DNA from: Magnolia sinica
Taxonomy: Eukaryota > Streptophyta > Magnoliopsida > Magnoliales > Magnoliaceae
NCBI RefSeq assembly: GCF_029962835.1
Contig: NC_080574.1
Span: 27,254,001-27,318,000 of the forward strand
Direction of reading: 5' to 3'
Length of the DNA: 64,000 nt
The notes under the pieces: model-generated
Database searches by the model: none
What the model saw: only the letters and a program-made list of their open reading frames with translations
Told to the model about the DNA's origin: nothing
Position numbers and translations under genes: made by a program
Part shown: in pieces, positions 35,032 to 47,485 of the stretch
Position numbering within the stretch: position 1 is the first letter of the stretch
Layout of the letters: each line of letters begins with the position of its first letter

Positions 35032-36472
35032 ATGGCCATGAACACTCACACTCCCTTCCTTGTTCTTCTCCTCATATCTTCCTTGATCACCATCCATGGC
35101 GCTGGCTATGGGCCCACCCCAGGATTGGGACCGGCCCCGCCACCGCCATTCGAGGTGGCTGGGAAGCCGTTCCCCCCACAGTCGTACCACTGCAGAAACA
35201 GAACGAGCCCATGCTATGAGAAAGAGATCAAATGCCCGAAACAGTGCCCCGAGTTCAAGCCAGCTGACCCCACGGCCAAGGCTTGCTTCATTGACTGCAA
35301 GTCTCCCAAATGTGAAGGGGTTTGCAAGAGTGAGTAACAATCCTAGTCTGAGTAACTAAATCTATGAGAGGTGGCCGTTCTAATGGACGGTCCGGTTCGA
35401 TAACTGCATTTGGCCCATCTAGTAAATTAACATATGATTCATTGCATGGAACAAATATCAAAAGTACTACATAACAGTAAGAATGCCATGAAATATTCAT
35501 GTTTTTCCATGTTTTTCCTTTTGCTTTTGATGATATTAATATTTCATTTGCGTTGCTTTAAGACTCAGTGACTCGGCCGATCTTGACTCAGACGGGTCGT
35601 GTTGGAATTGTTCGAGTCTTAAAACCATGTTCATTTGTGACTACTAAGAGCTTACTCTTTAACTAATATGGTTTTTTGCAGATAGAAAACCCAACTGCGA
35701 AGGAATGGGGGCTGCCTGTTACGATCCAAGGTTCGTGGGAGGAGACGGGTTGGTGTTCTATTTCCATGGAAAATCCAACCAGCACTTCAGCTTGGTTTCA
35801 GACTCAAACCTTCAGATCAATGCCCGCTTCATCGGACGACGACCGGAAGGAAGGTCTCGTGATAACACATGGATTCAAGCCCTGGGTCTCATGTTCAACT
35901 CCCACTCATTCACCTTGGCAGCTAACAAGGTAGCGAAGTGGGACGACGCTGTCGATCAGCTCCACTTCACCTATGATGACAAGCCAGTCGTCATCGATGA
36001 AGGCCATCTCTCTACATGGGCTGCCCCAGATAGCCGCTTGATCGTTGAGCGTACCGCAAGGTCCAACAGTGTAACAGTCACACTACCAAACATCGTTGAG
36101 ATCTCCATTAGTGTTGTCCCAATAACGGAAGAGGATGACCGCATCCACAACTATCAGATCCCGGCCAACGACTGCTTTGCCCACTTGGAGGTGCAGTTCA
36201 GGTTCTTTGATCTCTCTGAGAGGGTTGAAGGTGTGCTGGGCCAGACGTACCGACCGGACTTCCAGAATCCAGTCAAGCGGGGCGTGTCGATGCCGATCAT
36301 GGGTGGAGAACATAAGTACCAGACGTCCTCGCTACTGTCCCCGGATTGCAAGTACTGCATTTTCTCCCGGGATGATCAGACTGCAGTGGAGTCATTGGCC
36401 TTGGACCCAACAAACACCATGGACTGCACCAGCAAGATGACCAATGGCCGCGGTGTTGTTTGTCGTCGGTAG
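35032..36472 (+). CDS. Root-cap/LEA-type secreted protein, copy 1
   Basis: Two exons, 35032-35329 and 35682-36472, are joined across a GT-AG intron of 352 bp (donor GTGAGT, acceptor TTTTTTGCAG). They encode 362 residues. Residues 1 to about 23 form a signal peptide (PFLVLLLISSLITIHG). A glycine/proline linker follows (PGLGPAPPPPFEVAG), then a cysteine-rich segment with spaced pairs (CPKQCPEF, CFIDCKSPKCEGVC). The remaining two thirds, starting at CEGMGAACYDPRFVGGDGL, is a root-cap family domain containing FYFHGKSNQHFSLVSD and NDCFAHLEVQFRFFDLS. The family is found in root caps and embryos and is annotated as late-embryogenesis related; its biochemical role is not established. The second ATG codon (MAM) is an equally good start. 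An in-frame upstream ATG at 34996 reads through a GT microsatellite that copy 2 lacks, so I did not use it. Confidence 0.93.
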
Positions 36473-36543
36473 AAAGACAGATAGAAGAGAAGAGAAAGAA
36501 AGAGGTCGAAGGGTTTTAGAGTATATTTAGGGAAGTTGTTTTG

Positions 36544-36549
36544 AATAAA
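36544..36549 (+). terminator. Poly(A) signal, root-cap gene copy 1
   Basis: AATAAA lies 72 bp after the stop codon. The same sequence is conserved in copy 2 at 46673-46678. Other AATAAA words further down (near 36832) may also be used. Confidence 0.5.
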
Positions 36550-37430
36550 ATGACACAGTGTTGCTCTATAAAAAGTAACAGGTCTCCAAAAGATACTTGT
36601 TCTAGGTAGGACTCTTGTAGTAATTATTATATATTCATGGGGTATAGATTAGTGAATTTGAAGGCTGCATCTTTCCATATCTCAGAGAACAGAAAAAGGG
36701 GGAGCGGTTGTGGATTATGTGCTGTTTTTCAATTCATCAATCTGTATCTCAATCTGTGTGTGTTTTTTTTTTCTTTTCTTTCTTTTCTTTTTATTTAGTA
36801 TCATCTAGCTGTGTAAGCACACAAGGAAATAGAAATAAAGCGATTGTTCTTTGTTAAAGTAACTTTGATTAATCTTACTGTCATATGAAAATCAGGCAAC
36901 TGCTTGTATAAGAAGGACTAGAGAATCTCTATGAAAAATTGGATTTGGACTTTCACTAAGAATCCAAATTAGGAATTGAAATCTCAGAACTTTTATACCG
37001 TCAGTAATGTTTGGCAACTTAAATTTTCAATTTATGTGATCCAGAAACTGTATTTGGATGCTGTTGGGAGGTATGGAGAGGAGACATTACTTCTCTCCTT
37101 ACATGCGCAATTTCAAAGAAGACGACAGTCAATGACCTTTTTGTGAGCTGGCTTTTAGAGAGGAAATGAAATGTGGGCTTTACTTCAGACCCCAAATTCC
37201 AGGGTTTCAAACACAATACTTTAGGTTGGATATGGATTTTAATTCTAAAACGACCCCTAATAGTAATTTGAGTTATAACGCTCCTTGATGTGGGTATTTT
37301 GGTAATCGATGCATATGTTCTCATGACTGGTATTAGTTCTGGCTCAAATGAAAATCCCTTGTTCTCTATTGTATTATTCAATACTCTATACTAAAATTGT
37401 ATGTCAAGAATTTCACATTAGATCATGGTA

Positions 37431-37695
37431 GTAAGGGGTGTTTGGATGGTAGTAAATGAGGCAAGTTGTAAATGATTTACCAGTAAATCATTTATAATTA
37501 ACTTGCGGTTGGATGGCCCTTTTTTCCCTGTAAATCATTTACAGGTTATAAATGATTTACAACCTTTTGCCCATTTTCATTTGCTAGCAAAAAGAGCGGA
37601 TTTTATTTACCAGCAAAAAGACTCGAACGACTTTTTTTATATAAAAAGGGGCTGTAGAGGAGACACCTCCCTCTCTTCTCCATCAAAACTCCAAC

Positions 37696-37736
<41 letters not shown>

Positions 37737-37817
37737 CGTCAGTAGATCTTGCTCCGTCTCTTTATAAAAGAGCACTTGAATTCATGGGCCTATTTCTATG
37801 GCTGACCTACTGCTTGT
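37431..37817. repeat. Inverted ATGATTTAC words and a CT microsatellite
   Basis: GTAAATGATTTAC-type words in both orientations (37450-37562) look like the remnant of a MITE. A (CT)n tract at 37700-37732 follows. There is no gene. Confidence 0.4.
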
Positions 37818-40800
37818 TGTTGATGTCTTAACTTTGTCAGTAATAGGGTTTGTCGATGCCATCGACAGACCACTCAATGCCATTAAGCATATGTCGATGC
37901 CATTGACAGATGCTCGATCCCATTAAGAAAATATGAAAAATCCATGTTAGCTACTGGACTGTTTTAGTGTTGTTATTTGATGGCATCGAAGAATCTTCAA
38001 TGCGATCAACGGGGCTTTGATGTTTGTCAATGCCATCGAAGGTCCCATCGAGTGTGTGCACAGAGTTGTATAAGTACGAGATTTATTTCCTACTTCGGTT
38101 GTGACTATATATATCGGATGTAATATGGATTAGGGGGTGATTAAGGTATATTACGACTTTCTAAAATGTTCTTAAGGATTCAAGGGCATAGCTAGGCTTT
38201 GAAGGAGATTTAAGGCTTGCTCGAATCGGTAAGATCATCTATCTGCTATAATTTTACTTTCATAGTGCATTACTTATCGCTTTGTGCCATGGTTTTTTTT
38301 AACAAGGGTTTTTCCACGTAAAAAATTGGATTGTTCTTGTTTGGGTTTATTTGTGCAATTACATGTACTTTTCTTGATTTAGTTCTATGTGCTTTCGCGG
38401 TTCCCAACAAGTGGTATTAAAACTAACGTTGGAAAGCAGATCAAATCCGAAAGCAAAGTATCAATGGCATCTAACATGAAGTTTGATGTAGAGATGTATT
38501 TCGGTAAAAATAATTTTAAATCATGGAAAGTTAAGATGAACGACATCCTAGTTCAACAAGGATTGGACGAAGCTCTCCTTGAAAAGCAACTAGAAACTAT
38601 ATCAGAAGAAGAATGGAACATTAGACAAGAAAGTTAATATATCCATTCAATTGTGTCTAATGAATGAGGTGCTTTATAATATTATGAGAAAGAAAAGTGC
38701 AGTAAGTACATGGACGAAACTAGAGAACATATATGCGAAGAAGTCTCTTGAAAATCACTTGTATCTGAAGATATATTTGTTCAATCTGAAGATGATGGAG
38801 GGGGCTAACGTTAAGGGCCACATTAGTAACTTCAATAAGCTTGTTTGCAATTTGTTGGATATGGAGGAGACTATGAAGGATAAAAAAAATCAAGCATGTA
38901 TTCTACTGAGCTCTCTTCCAGCATCGTATGAGTCGTTCAAAGACTCTTTGTGCACCAATAGGAAGGACCATTAACGTTGAGACATTTATCTCAACCCTTC
39001 AGTCGAAGGCGATAAGAAAGAAAAGTTGTGACGTGGGTGCTTATACAAATGCTCTGGTTATGAGGGGAAAAAATTCTAACCAGGACAATGGATTTTCACG
39101 ATCAAGATCAAAATCCAAGGGCAAGGGCAAATAAAGTTGAGGTGATGCAATTGTAGCATAACAATGCACATGAAGAAGGATTGTAAGAATCCTAAGTCAA
39201 TGAAGGATAATTCAGAGAGTTCTTCCAAGAAGGCAAACATTGCAGAATCCAGTGATGAGATGAATGGTAGTGACGTGCTGACTACATTAAAATTCAGGTA
39301 CTTCAATGAAAAATGAATTTTGGATATGAAGGCTTCGTACCACATGACCCCTCATATAAGTTGGTTCACCAGTTACAGTGAGTGTGATGTGGCCACGTGT
39401 TTATGTGCAATGACAATGGCCTGAAAAATGGTTGTGTTGGATCAGTGTTCATCAAGATATTTAATGTTATGGAACGTATCTTGACCGAAGTGAGACACGT
39501 TTTGAATTTGAGGAAGAGCCTGATATCTCTAGGTGCACTCAAGGCACTTGGATGTAAATTTACTAGGTTCGATCATGTCCTTAAGGTTTTAAAGGGGTCA
39601 CTCATAGTTATGAAAGTACAGGGGGAATGGTAACTTTTACAGGTTGATCGGGATTAATTCATCAGGTGGAGCTGCAACGGCTGTAGCGGATTCCACGTCT
39701 TCATGTATGTGGCAAGCACGCTTGGGTCACATGAGCGAGTGGGGTACGAATGTACTTTCTGACCATTTTTTAATTTTAGTTTTTAAATGTATTAATTTTA
39801 GTATATGCGAACATTGTATATATAGTAAACAGTCAAGGTTATCTTTTAAATCTAGGAAACATATTTGCGAGAGAGTTCTAAACTATGCACATTTTGATGT
39901 ATGAGGGCCATCACCCGTAGTTTCCGTTGTAGGGTCGTCATGGTTTGTTATATTCATTAATGACTATTTGAGAAAAATCTAGGTTTATTTTATGAAAAAT
40001 AAATTTGATGTTTTCACTAACTTTAAACAATGGAAGACGATTGCTGAAAAACAGTCAGGGTGAAAGGTAAAAGTATTGAGGACATAAAAGTGAAAAATTC
40101 ACTTTTGAAAAATTCAATCGGTATTGTAAGGATCATAAATAGATCATAAAACACAACACAGTACGTTATATACTAGAGCAAAATAATGTAACCGAGCGGA
40201 TGAATCAGAGTCTCTTAGAGAGGGCTCGATCCATGAAAAGCAATGTTGGATTGGGCAAAGATATATATACTGAGGCCATTAACACATCTTGTTACTTAGT
40301 TAATTGGTCCCCTTCTACGGCTATTGATTGCAAAATTATAGAAAGAGTGTTAAGTGGACAGCAGATAAACTACTCATGGCGATGCTTACTCTCATGTACC
40401 GTCAATTAAGAGACATAAAATGATAGCTAAAAAGTATATCTTTGTCAGCTATGGTGGTAGTGTAAAGGGTTACAGGCTATATGACCGGTTCACATGAAAA
40501 ATCATCCTTAGTCATGACATCAAATTCGATGAAAGATCCTTGTTCCATAAGGATGAACACAAGGAGGGAAAGTCAGTTGTGAATGTTCAGATAGACAGAG
40601 ATGAGACACAAGCTGATCTGAGATGCAGACAAATGTACAAGAGTAGGTGAAGTAGCCACTTATGAGAAGGAATCCGCCAAATGATCGTAGGTTACCGGTG
40701 AGATATAGGGATCACTTGAATGTTGCACATTTACCCTCATTATAGATGAGAGGGATCCATCTACTTTTCAGGATACATTTGACGATGTAGATGCCGAAAA

Positions 40801-42625
40801 GCGGAGAGCAGCAATGCATAACAAGATGAACTCTCTGTACAAGAATGAGATGTGGTGGAGCTTCCCATCAGTCGTAAAGTAATCAGACGTAAGTGGATCT
40901 TTAAGAAGAAACATGATAGGTAGAAGGAAAGGTTGGTAGCGAAGGGATATGCTTAGAGAGAAGGTGTTGACCTCACTGAAATCTTCACGCCTGTGTTAAA
41001 GCAAGTATCGATCATATTCATATTGGCGCTAGTTGCCCAATACGATTCGAGCCGGAACAGATGGATATGAAGACTATTTTCTTGTATGAAGAATTAGAAG
41101 AGTAGATTTACATAATACAACAGAATGTTTCAAAATACAAGAAGTAGAAAACAAGGTTTGCAGGTTGAAGAGGTTGTTCTATGACCTAAAACAGTCGCAC
41201 AGGCAGTAGTATAAGAAATTTGATTCTTTCATTATGATTCAGAGATTTACTAGGAGTGAATATGATCACTGTGTCTATTACAAGACATTGACTGATGGAA
41301 AGTTCAGTATCTTAATATTGTCTATTGATGACATGCCTATCGCCAATCATAGCATGTCTAATATCGACATACTAAAGACTCGACTATCATAAACATTTGA
41401 GATGAAAGATTTGGGGGCTATAAAGAGGGTTCTCGACAATGACATACACAAAGACAAAAAGAGGAGTAGGTTATGCTTATCTCAGGCAGAATACCCTAAG
41501 AATGTATTTGTGAAGTATGTGATGAAAAAGGCAAAGCCAGTTAGCATTTCCAACGCGACTCATTTTAAGCTTTCTTTTGAATAGTGTCCTGAGATAGAAG
41601 AAGAAAAGTAAGATATGTCTCGTGTGCCTTGTTCGAGCACGATTAGTAGCTTGATGTATGTCATGGTCTGTACAAGACCGGATATTTCATATGTGTTGGG
41701 TGTTGTTAACAGATACTTATTTAACCCTGGCAATCAACACTAGGAGGCAATAAAATGGCTACTTCAATTTATTCGAGGTATACAAGCTTGTGTCTTAACA
41801 TTTGAAAAATCAGGGGACAAGTTAGTAGGCTTTGTGGACTTAGATTATGCAGACAATGTGGATAATAAATATCAACTTCCAATTACTTGTTTGTGCTAGT
41901 GGGTGGAGCGATAAGTTGAACGTTGAAGCTTCTATCTGTGGTAGCTCTTTTCACAACCGAAGCTGAGTATATGACGGTGACAAAAGCGTTCAAGGAAGTT
42001 GTTTGGTTGAAAGGAATGATAAATCAATTGAGACTTCAATAAGAGGTCGTACTAGTCAATTGTGACAGTAAAAGGGCAATCAATTTGGCTAAGAATTCTT
42101 TTTTATCACTTACGCAATAAACATATTGATATGTGTTATCATTTTATCTGATAGGTACTTGAGGAAAGAGGCATGATTATAGAAAAGACCACATAAATAT
42201 GAATCCGGATAACATGCTTACTAAGGTGGTTCCCTTAAAGAAGTTCAAGTTCTGCACTACTTCTCTGTGCTTGACGAAGGCTTAATGAATGACGGAGTGT
42301 ACACGAGAAGCAACGATGAAGCTGTTATGGATGGAAAATTAGAGATAATGAAAGCTAAGGAACTATGGACAATGAAGATTGAAGACATGATGGAGATTAT
42401 TGTTGATGTCTTAAATCTGTCAGTAACAGGGTCTGTTGATGCCATTGATAGATGCTCAAGCCCATCGAGAAAATTTGAAAAGTCCATGTTGGCCGCTGGA
42501 TTATTTTAAAGTTGTTGCTCGATGGCATCGTAGGATCTTCATTGTCATTGTCGGGGCTTTAATGTCTGTCAATGCCATCGAAGGTCCCATTGATGAAAGC
42601 TTCTGGTGGATTGTCCAAGTATGAT
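37818..42625 (+). mobile_element. Ty1/copia retrotransposon fossil, broken
   Basis: The 5' LTR (37818 to about 38409) begins TGTTGATGTCTTAA. It is followed by a primer-binding site for initiator tRNA-Met (TGGTATTAAAAC). The 3' LTR starts at 42401 after a purine-rich tract and is recognisable to about 42625. Parts in order: gag about 38460-39190, integrase region about 39650-40500, reverse transcriptase about 40780-41600, RNase H about 41640-42170. This gag-integrase-RT order defines copia. The reading frame is broken in many places and the element cannot be active. By eye the LTRs differ at roughly one position in six, so it is old, probably many millions of years. It lies between the two root-cap duplicates. 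Confidence 0.85.
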
Positions 42626-42639
42626 GAAACATCTCTCAA

Positions 42640-43606
42640 ACCTCTTTGTCTCATTGTTTTTTTACAAATCTGTTATAATCTTATTGTTTGCTTTGTTAGC
42701 TGGTAAAGATATGCTAGGAGCACAACAAATTATTTTTTATATGATCTTATAACCTCAACTTTGCAGTCACCTTACTATTCCATATTTTCATATAATTGAT
42801 TTTAACTTCGTATTTCTCAAACATTTTATGCATAACATCACTTGGCCTATATATAAGACCCGACTTTATGTAGCTAACACTAAACTCGTTGCTTATCTTA
42901 TTCTTTGCCTGTTGACGATGTCTCTCCATCCCCTTAAAAGCTTCTTTATATCAATCATTTCTCCATTTCCTCATATTATATGCTATATGTGTGTTCGGAT
43001 TTATGTCCTTTTTTTAAAGATCTTGGAGCCATCCAGTTTCAATGCATACACTCTTCAACTACAATTTTTTATAAGACATTTAACATGTATCTCAGCTTGA
43101 TTGATTTCAAGACATTCTATTGGAAGTGGTTTCGCATCGCATACTTGCTTAGAATATCTTTTAGTTTACTCGTCCTTAAAAATTTGTTCGACAGCTATTT
43201 CATTTGGATATCTTGAAAAATCCGCATTGATGAATGCAATATCATATGTATGTATATCCAATGGCAACATTGCGGATGACGCAACTACAACATCCAATGG
43301 AGTATGACTCGGTTGAGTTAAAGATCGAGGAATATCTACATATTCATCATTGATCAGTAAGTTGAAAGTCAGGTTCAAGGTTGATGGCCGCTCACAACTG
43401 TCAATCCGTAGATCATGTTTCAGTGCATTAGTTAATGACTCGAGGATATTTGTACAATCTTCACTATTCAACAAGTGAAAAAAATGACTACTTACAACTG
43501 TCAAACTTTAGATCATGTCTCAATGTATTAGTTGATGGGCTAAGTATATATAGGTATATCTGTATGGTCTTTACTATCCAACAAGCACAAAATTAACTGC
43601 TTAAAG
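42640..43606 (-). pseudogene. Decayed MuDR-type transposase fragment
   Basis: On the minus strand the frames read NEIAVEQIFKDE (43170s), then KYAMRNHFQ (near 43120), then traces of the cysteine and tryptophan motif region. They continue as YRPSDVMHKMFEKYEVKINY and MKIWNSKVTAKLRL (42930-42750). This order and wording match the N-terminal DNA-binding domain and the following helix region of plant Mutator (MuDR) transposases. Several stops and frame changes separate the pieces and the catalytic domain is absent, so it is dead. The 5' portion is tandemly duplicated (43383-43495 and 43497-43606, about 110 bp). Confidence 0.6.
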
Positions 43607-43909
43607 CTGTCGACCTTTGGACAACATCAAGGCTACAGTAAATTCTTGCAACCGCTATTGGTAAACAATCCCTGTTGGCAGGCAATCGGTGTTTCATATA
43701 GTCAATTGAACTATTGATCATGAAATCTTTTCTTACAGTCTCATCCAAATCCTTTGCGGGCCTGATCTATGCTACCAACCTAACACAGCCATTCTTTGTT
43801 TGTGCTTGGAATCAGCTTGGGGCTTGGAACCCGCAACGAGGGCTCTCAGTGAGAGAATTAATTAGTGAGTTGTAGCAAGGTCTGAAAATTCTCTTCAATT
43901 ATGCACGCG

Positions 43910-44421
43910 GATTGTGTACTACCTCCACCTGTCCCTAAGCTAGGAACGGCCAGGGGCTTTAAGGGGTCACCATAATGTATGGGTTTTATCCACACCGTCG
44001 ATCCATTTTTCCATATCATTTTAGGATGAAAGCCTAAAAATGAAGTAGATCCAAAGATTGAGTGGACCACAACACAAGAAGCAGCTGTGATGATGACACC
44101 CACCGTTGAAACCTTCCTAGGGCCCACCGTGATAGTTAATTGCCATCCAAGCTGTTTATAAGGTGATCACATATACCTGGATGAAGGAAAAACACAAATA
44201 TTAGCTTGATCCAAAACTTATGTAGCCCCCAAAATGTTTTCAACGGTATATGTTTAACCCCCACTGTATGGTCCACTTGAGCGTTGGAACTGCCTCAATT
44301 TTTACCCTATGATATGGAAAATGAATGGACGGTGTGGATAAAATCCATACATCGTGGTGGCCCCTCAGAGCCCTGTCCGTTCCTAGATAAGGACAGTCGG
44401 GTTAGTACCTAATCGGCGTCC
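43910..44421. mobile_element. Mutator-like MITE in duplication copy 2
   Basis: The arms CACGCGGATTGTGTACTAC and GTTAGTACCTAATCGGCGTC pair, as do CTAGGAACGG and CCGTTCCTAG. The core is of the dispersed type. Flanking CTCTTCAAT (43901-43909) and CTCTTGAAT (44422-44430) look like a 9-bp duplication. Copy 1 carries similar strings about 125 bp apart, so this pairing may be fortuitous or the insertion replaced sequence. Confidence 0.55.
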
Positions 44422-44544
44422 CTCTTGAATAAGAGTAAGCTAGATTCAACGGTACGTTACCCGTATTGAATTGTAAATAGGTCATGAGTCATAGGATACT
44501 CTGGCAGCTTATGGCGATTGATATGCAGGCACCCAGAAATTTTA

Positions 44545-45118
44545 CACGTGGCATAAATCAAACCTCCTAAATTCGGAACTTGCTGTATCTATGTCACAGT
44601 CCCAATATCAGATTGGTTGAACAATCTCAAACGTCCGATTCATCAGACGGGCCATCCTATGGATACCCCAGAATGTCTTTTTTGTAACAAATGTACAAAA
44701 TGAATTTGATGGCTCGAAAATTCATTAAACAGCTGTCCATTTGTTTATACAACGTGGGCCAGCTAAGGAATGAAAGACAGCCTGACATTAGAGCCAGAAA
44801 ATCGTAGTGATGGATACCTTGATCTTAAACATGTGCAGCATTCCCACGTGTGGATGTAGTTATTACACCCACGATCTTCCTTCCTAGGTAACTTACACTT
44901 ACGTGCACTGCATGTGCTCAGTTCAGGAAGAATAAAAGAACTATTGTTAGATGCTTCCAAAACTACTCTTCACATTCCAATGAAATAAGAACTAAAAAGA
45001 ATACAAATACAAATCTAGATTCAGTTACAGACTGCAATTAGGATAAATCTGACCGTTGAAATTCATATATTATATAGAAAAAAAACACCCAAATAACTAT
45101 TAATCAAAGTTATAAATA
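44545..45118 (+). promoter_or_regulatory. Promoter of root-cap gene copy 2
   Basis: TATAAATA (45111-45118) sits 58-65 bp before the start codon. CACGTGGC (44545-44552) and CACGTG (44845-44850) are conserved from copy 1. Confidence 0.55.
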
Positions 45119-45175
45119 GAGGTTTGAGTAATGTCTTTGTCCATCCACCGATTGAGTGTGTGTTAACACTACAAC

Positions 45176-46605
45176 ATGGCCATGAACACTCACACTCCCT
45201 TCCTTGTTCTTCTCCTCATCTCTTCCTTGATCACCATCCATGGCGCTGGCTATGGGCCCACCCCAGGATTGGGACCAGCCCCGCCACCGCCATTTGAGGT
45301 GGCCGGGAAGCCGTTCCCCCCACAGTCGTACTACTGCAGAAACAGAACGAGCCCATGCTATGGGAAAGAGATCAAATGCCCGAAACAGTGCCCCGAGTTC
45401 AAGCCAGCTGACCCCAAGGCCAAGGCTTGCTTCATTGACTGCAAGTCTCCCAAATGTGAAGGGGTTTGCAAGAGTGAGTAACACTTCAAGTAACTAACTA
45501 AATCTACGAGAGGTGGCCGTTCTAACAGACGGTCCGGATCGATGATTGCATTTGGCCCATCTAGTAAATTAACATATAATTCATTGCATGGAACAAATTT
45601 CAAAAGTACTACATAACAGTAACAATGCCATGAAATATTCATGTTTTTTCCTTTTGCTTTTGATGATATTAATCTTTCATTTGCATTGTTTTTAGACTCA
45701 GCGACTCGGCCAATCTTGACTCAGACGGGTCATGTTGGACTTGATCGAGTCTTAAAACCATGTTCATTTGTGACTACTAATAGCTTACTCTTTAACTAAT
45801 ATGGTTTTTTGCAGATAGAAAACCCAACTGCGAAGGAATGGGGGCTGCCTGTTATGATCCAAGGTTCGTCGGAGGAGACGGGTTGGTGTTCTATTTCCAT
45901 GGAAAATCCAACCAGCACTTCAGCTTGGTTTCGGACTCGAACCTTCAGATCAATGCCCGCTTCATCGGACGCAGACCGGAAGGAAGGTCACGTGATAACA
46001 CATGGATCCAAGCTCTGGGTCTCATGTTCAACTCCCACGCATTCACCTTGGCTGCCAACAAGGTAGCGAAGTGGGACGATGCTGTTGATCAGCTCCTCTT
46101 CACCTACAATGACATGCCAGTTGTCATCGATGAAGGCCATCTCTCCACATGGGCTGCCCCAGATAGCAGCTTGACCGTTGAGCGCACTGCAAGGTCCAAC
46201 AGTGTAACAGTCACACTACCAAACATCGTTGAGATCTCCGTTAGCGTTGTGCCGATAACAGAAGAGGATGACCGCATCCACAACTATCAGATCCCATCCA
46301 ATGACTGCTTTGCCCACTTGGAGGTGCAGTTCAGGTTCTTTGACCTCTCTGAGAGGGTTGAAGGTGTGCTGGGCCAGACATACCGACCAGACTTCCAGAA
46401 CCCAGTCAAGCGGGGCGTGTCGATGCCGATCATGGGTGGAGAACACAAGTACCAGACGTCCACACTCCTGTCCACGGATTGCAAGTACTGCATTTTCTCC
46501 CGGGATGATCAGACTGCAGCGGAGTGGTTGGCCTTGGACCCATCCAACACCATGGACTGCACTAGCCAGATGACCAATGGCCGCGGTGTTGTTTGTCGTC
46601 GGTAG
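45176..46605 (+). CDS. Root-cap/LEA-type secreted protein, copy 2
   Basis: Two exons, 45176-45473 and 45815-46605, have the same phase and lengths as copy 1, with an intron of 341 bp. The 362-residue product has the same signal peptide, proline linker, cysteine-rich segment and root-cap domain. I count 17 amino-acid differences from copy 1, all substitutions with no gap. They include LHFTYDDK to LLFTYNDM and SSLLSP to STLLST. All cysteines are kept. The open frame, conserved splice sites, TATA box and poly(A) signal suggest that both copies are functional. Here no start codon lies upstream in frame, which supports MAMNTHT as the N terminus in both. Confidence 0.93.
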
Positions 46606-46672
46606 AAAGAGATGGAAGAGGAGAAAGAAAGAGGTACAAGGGTTTTAGAGTATAGTTAAGGAAGTTGTTTTG

Positions 46673-46678
46673 AATAAA
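46673..46678 (+). terminator. Poly(A) signal, root-cap gene copy 2
   Basis: AATAAA lies 68 bp after the stop, at the position conserved with copy 1. Confidence 0.5.
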
Positions 46679-47485
46679 ATGACTTAGTGTTGCTCTAATA
46701 ACGGTAACAGGTCTCCAAAAGAGACTTGTTCTAGGTAGGACTCTTGTAGCAACGTATATATTCATGGGGTATGGATTAGCGAATTTGAAGGCTGCATCTT
46801 TCCAATGTGCAGTTTTTCAATTCATCCATCTGTATCTCAATCTGTGTTTTTTTTCTTTTTTCTTTTTCTTCAGTATCATCTAGCTGTGTAAGCACACAAG
46901 GAAATAGAAATAAAACGAATTTTCTTTGTTAAAGGTAACTTTGATACATCTTACTGGGTCATTTGGCAACTTGGATTTGGACTTTTACTTGGGAATCCTA
47001 ATCCAGGGTTTGAAATGCCTGAGATTTTCATTCTGTCAGTTGTGTTTGGCAACCTGATTTTCCAATCTATATAATTCAGAAACTGTATTTGAATGAAGTT
47101 GGGAGGTCCAGAGAAGAGTCGTTATTTCTCTATTAGAATACGCAATTTCATAGAATAGGACAGTGAAGGATGGTTTTTGTGAGCTAGCTTTTAGAGACCA
47201 ATTGAAAAGCAGGCTTTACTTGGGACCCCAAATTCCAGGGTGTCAGACACAATATTTTAGGTTGGATTTGGATTTTAATTCCAAAATAAAGACCCCTAAT
47301 AGAAATTTGAGTAATAAAACTCCTTCTCAATGTAGGTATTTTGATCATTTGGTCATCACAATTTCAGGAATGTAAATACCAATGCCTATTTCTCATGACT
47401 AATAGCATTAGTTCTAGATCAAATGAAAATTCCCTGTTCTCTACTCTAGACTAACACCTTATGTCAAGAATTCAGCATTAGATCA

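Larger units (their letters stand above)
32860..37430 (+). repeat. Segmental duplication, copy 1 (root-cap gene)
   Basis: Matches 43665-47485 over the flank, promoter, gene and 3' region. Landmarks present in both copies are TGATCATGAAAT, CCAACCTAACACAGCC, AGAGTAAG...GGTACGTTACCCGTA, the whole gene, and TTTAGGTTGGAT. Copy 1 alone carries the MULE at 33121-34064. Copy 2 carries a different MITE at 43910-44421, so both insertions postdate the duplication. Confidence 0.8.
43665..47485 (+). repeat. Segmental duplication, copy 2 (root-cap gene)
   Basis: Counterpart of 32860-37430. Homology resumes immediately beyond the MuDR remnant and ends near 47485, where the 3' flanks of both genes stop matching. 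Coding exons are about 95% identical at the protein level, while flanks and intron show more small gaps. Confidence 0.8.

Noticed and set aside
34876-35340. 154-codon minus-strand frame opposite root-cap exon 1, also seen in copy 2
   Set aside because: Antisense shadow of conserved coding sequence; its conservation follows from the sense gene.
43166-43504. 112-codon minus-strand frame as a host gene
   Set aside because: It leads directly into MuDR-type sequence and is part of a tandemly duplicated transposase remnant.
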